Shown here one piece after another: positions 62,616 through 64,000 of a DNA stretch of 64,000 bases. The notes under the pieces are model-generated. The model ran no database searches and had not been told where the DNA came from. It saw only the letters and a program-made list of their open reading frames with translations. Every line of letters starts with the position of its first letter. The stretch's first letter is position 1. Origin of the DNA: an uncultured Collinsella sp. GTDB taxonomy: Bacteria > Actinomycetota > Coriobacteriia > Coriobacteriales > Coriobacteriaceae. Position numbers and translations under genes: made by a program. The stretch covers positions 1 to 64,000 of the forward strand of contig UQHZ01000010.1 of NCBI GenBank assembly GCA_900541055.1, written 5' to 3'.

Positions 62616-64000
62616 TTACCCCGTGTTCTGCAAACCTGCCGAGACGCCGGTCACAGTCGAAAGAATCAGGCTCATGTACTCGGCCTTCTTCTCCTCGGCC
62701 ATCTCGTCCTGGTTCATACGCACCTCGCGAAGGGCGCGGACCTGGGCGATGGACAGGGCGTCGACGTAGGGGTTACGTACGCGAACGGCGCAGCCGAGCA
62801 CGCGGCGGCGCTGCAGCGGCCACTCGTCACCGACGATGGCAAGGACCCACTTACGCGTGAGCTGCATCTCGGTAAAGACCTTCTCGGACAGATCCTGGCG
62901 ATCGCCCAGGTGCAGATACATCTTGGCGATGCGCTGGTCGGTCTTGGCGATCGACATCTCGATGTTGTCGATAAAGGTGCGGAAGAACGGCCACTCCTGG
63001 TAGGCAGCCTTAAGCTGGTCAAGGTCGCCCAACTGCTCGCAGGCGGTGCCCAGGCCGTACCAAGCGGCCAGGTTAATGCGCGCCTGGCTCCAGCTGAAGA
63101 TCCACGGAATGGTACGCAGGTCGTCGAGTGACTTGGCGCCCAAGCCGCGCTTGGCGGGACGCGAGCCGATCGGCAGCAGACCGACCTCGGTCAACGGCGT
63201 CACGGTCGAGAACCACGGTGTAAAGTCCTCGGTGTTCAGCAGGTCCAGATAGCGCTCGTGGCTTGCGGCGTTGAGCTTCTCGGCCATATCCCAGAACTTC
63301 TGCGTGGTCTCGGTGTTGGTCTTCTCGACACTCGGGGCCGACTGCAAAAGCGTTGCGGCGGCAACGGACTCAACATGGCGCTGAGCCAGCGTGCGGTTGC
63401 CGTAACGGGCAAAGATGACCTCGCCCTGCTCGGTGAGCTTAAAGAAGCAGTTGACCGAACCCTTGGGCTGCGCCAGCACGGCCTTGTTGGCCGGACCGCC
63501 GCCACGGCCCACGGCACCGCCGCGACCGTGCATGAGCACCAGGTCGATATCGTTCTTCTCGGCCCACTTGGCAATGCGCTCCTGCGCGGAGTGCAGCGCG
63601 AGCATGGCCGTGGTAGGACCGGCATCCTTGGAGGAGTCGGAATAGCCCAGCATGACCTCCATGCGGCGGTTGGTCTGGGCAAGGCGCTTTTGCACCACAG
63701 GCAGCGTAAGCATCTGATCGAGCACGTCGACGCAGCCCTCGAGGTCCTCGAGCTGCTCGAACAACGGGATCACGTCGAGCTCGGGGACATCCTCCTCGTG
63801 TGCAAAGGACAGGTGCGCCAGCTCAAAGACGTCGGCCACATGCTGAGCGCTCTTGGTAAACGAGATGATGTAGCGGTGCGCCATCTTCTTGCCGTAGCGC
63901 TTTTGGATGGAGCCGATAGCGCGGAAGGTATCGATGACCTCGCGCGTCATGGGCTGCAGGTCGCCATGGATACCGTTCTCGTGGATATCCTTAAGGGCGC
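62616..64000 (-). CDS. ppc: Phosphoenolpyruvate carboxylase, C-terminal part (cut by window edge)
   Basis: The reading frame is open from 64000 to the stop at 62616, giving about 461 residues; the N-terminal half lies beyond the window. Family motifs are clear: VMLGYSDSSKDAGP, LMHGRGGAVGRGGGP (the phosphoenolpyruvate and bicarbonate site glycines and arginine), IPWIFSWSQARINLAAWYGLG, and the absolutely conserved C-terminal QNTG. It fixes bicarbonate onto phosphoenolpyruvate to give oxaloacetate. The hairpin element copy 2 follows its stop. Confidence 0.96.
   Translation of the reverse strand, partial: ALKDIHENGIHGDLQPMTREVIDTFRAIGSIQKRYGKKMAHRYIISFTKSAQHVADVFELAHLSFAHEEDVPELDVIPLFEQLEDLEGCVDVLDQMLTLPVVQKRLAQTNRRMEVMLGYSDSSKDAGPTTAMLALHSAQERIAKWAEKNDIDLVLMHGRGGAVGRGGGPANKAVLAQPKGSVNCFFKLTEQGEVIFARYGNRTLAQRHVESVAAATLLQSAPSVEKTNTETTQKFWDMAEKLNAASHERYLDLLNTEDFTPWFSTVTPLTEVGLLPIGSRPAKRGLGAKSLDDLRTIPWIFSWSQARINLAAWYGLGTACEQLGDLDQLKAAYQEWPFFRTFIDNIEMSIAKTDQRIAKMYLHLGDRQDLSEKVFTEMQLTRKWVLAIVGDEWPLQRRRVLGCAVRVRNPYVDALSIAQVRALREVRMNQDEMAEEKKAEYMSLILSTVTGVSAGLQNTG

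Overview
This window reads as one chromosome end-fragment of a high-GC gut actinomycete of the Coriobacteriia, most likely a Collinsella. The basis is gene content and style (kdpFABC-DE, FeoAAB, a nickel lactate racemase locus, a large pectin/hexuronate locus, LacZ/EbgC pair), not a database match. Bases 1-49 are not biological: they are an Illumina Nextera i5 adapter left on the contig end. Directly after it lies a 3' fragment of tRNA-Met(CAT), the usual scar of an element integrated into a tRNA; the element itself would lie off the left edge.

Layout. 0.5-3.8 kb: MGMT-like protein, CBS protein with a 14-TM MFS exporter, and an ArsC/Spx-like protein without its cysteine. 4-10 kb: sugar-acid block (IlvD/Edd dehydratase, GntP permease, FCD-type GntR regulator, then an SDR and an RpiB-like isomerase resembling the DhuD/DhuI pair for unsaturated uronates). 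10-12 kb: flavin enoate reductase. 12.2-20.5 kb: complete kdpFABC, with the 28-residue kdpF, divergent from kdpDE. 20.6-37.8 kb: pectin and hexuronate utilisation: an orphan GltD-like reductase, TIM-barrel isomerase, GH105, SGNH esterase, a pectin methylesterase/esterase fusion, a second esterase, GH28, a GPH-type transporter, uxaC-uxaB-uxaA and a LacI regulator. 37.9-46.6 kb: FeoB-associated protein, a PilZ-tailed cellulose-synthase-like glycosyltransferase with two partners, then feoB and two feoA. 46.7-54 kb: HPr (Asp at position 46), amino-acid antiporter, ebgC-lacZ and its LacI regulator. 54-64 kb: aspS, serB, larB-larC, a TetR regulator, larD, larA and the C-terminal part of ppc.

How the parts fit. 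The pectin enzymes show no signal peptides, so oligogalacturonides are probably imported by the GPH transporter and then de-esterified and hydrolysed in the cytoplasm. Galacturonate goes through UxaC-UxaB-UxaA to 2-keto-3-deoxygluconate (KDG); unsaturated uronate released by GH105 can reach KDG through the SDR and RpiB-like enzymes. A palindrome, AGGTGAACGTTCACCT or close variants, precedes the SDR/RpiB operon, GH105, the transporter and uxaC. This ties blocks 28 kb apart into one probable regulon, with the LacI protein beside uxaC as the natural candidate regulator.

The intergenic DNA is unusually rich in palindromic repeats that encode nothing: a 65-bp hairpin (three copies), a 127-bp nested hairpin (two full copies with paired compensatory changes plus a decayed tandem array), a 61-62 bp tandem hairpin array with diverged but still paired stems, and two kinds of about 180-240 bp elements with terminal inverted repeats. 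These are the least explained features of the window.
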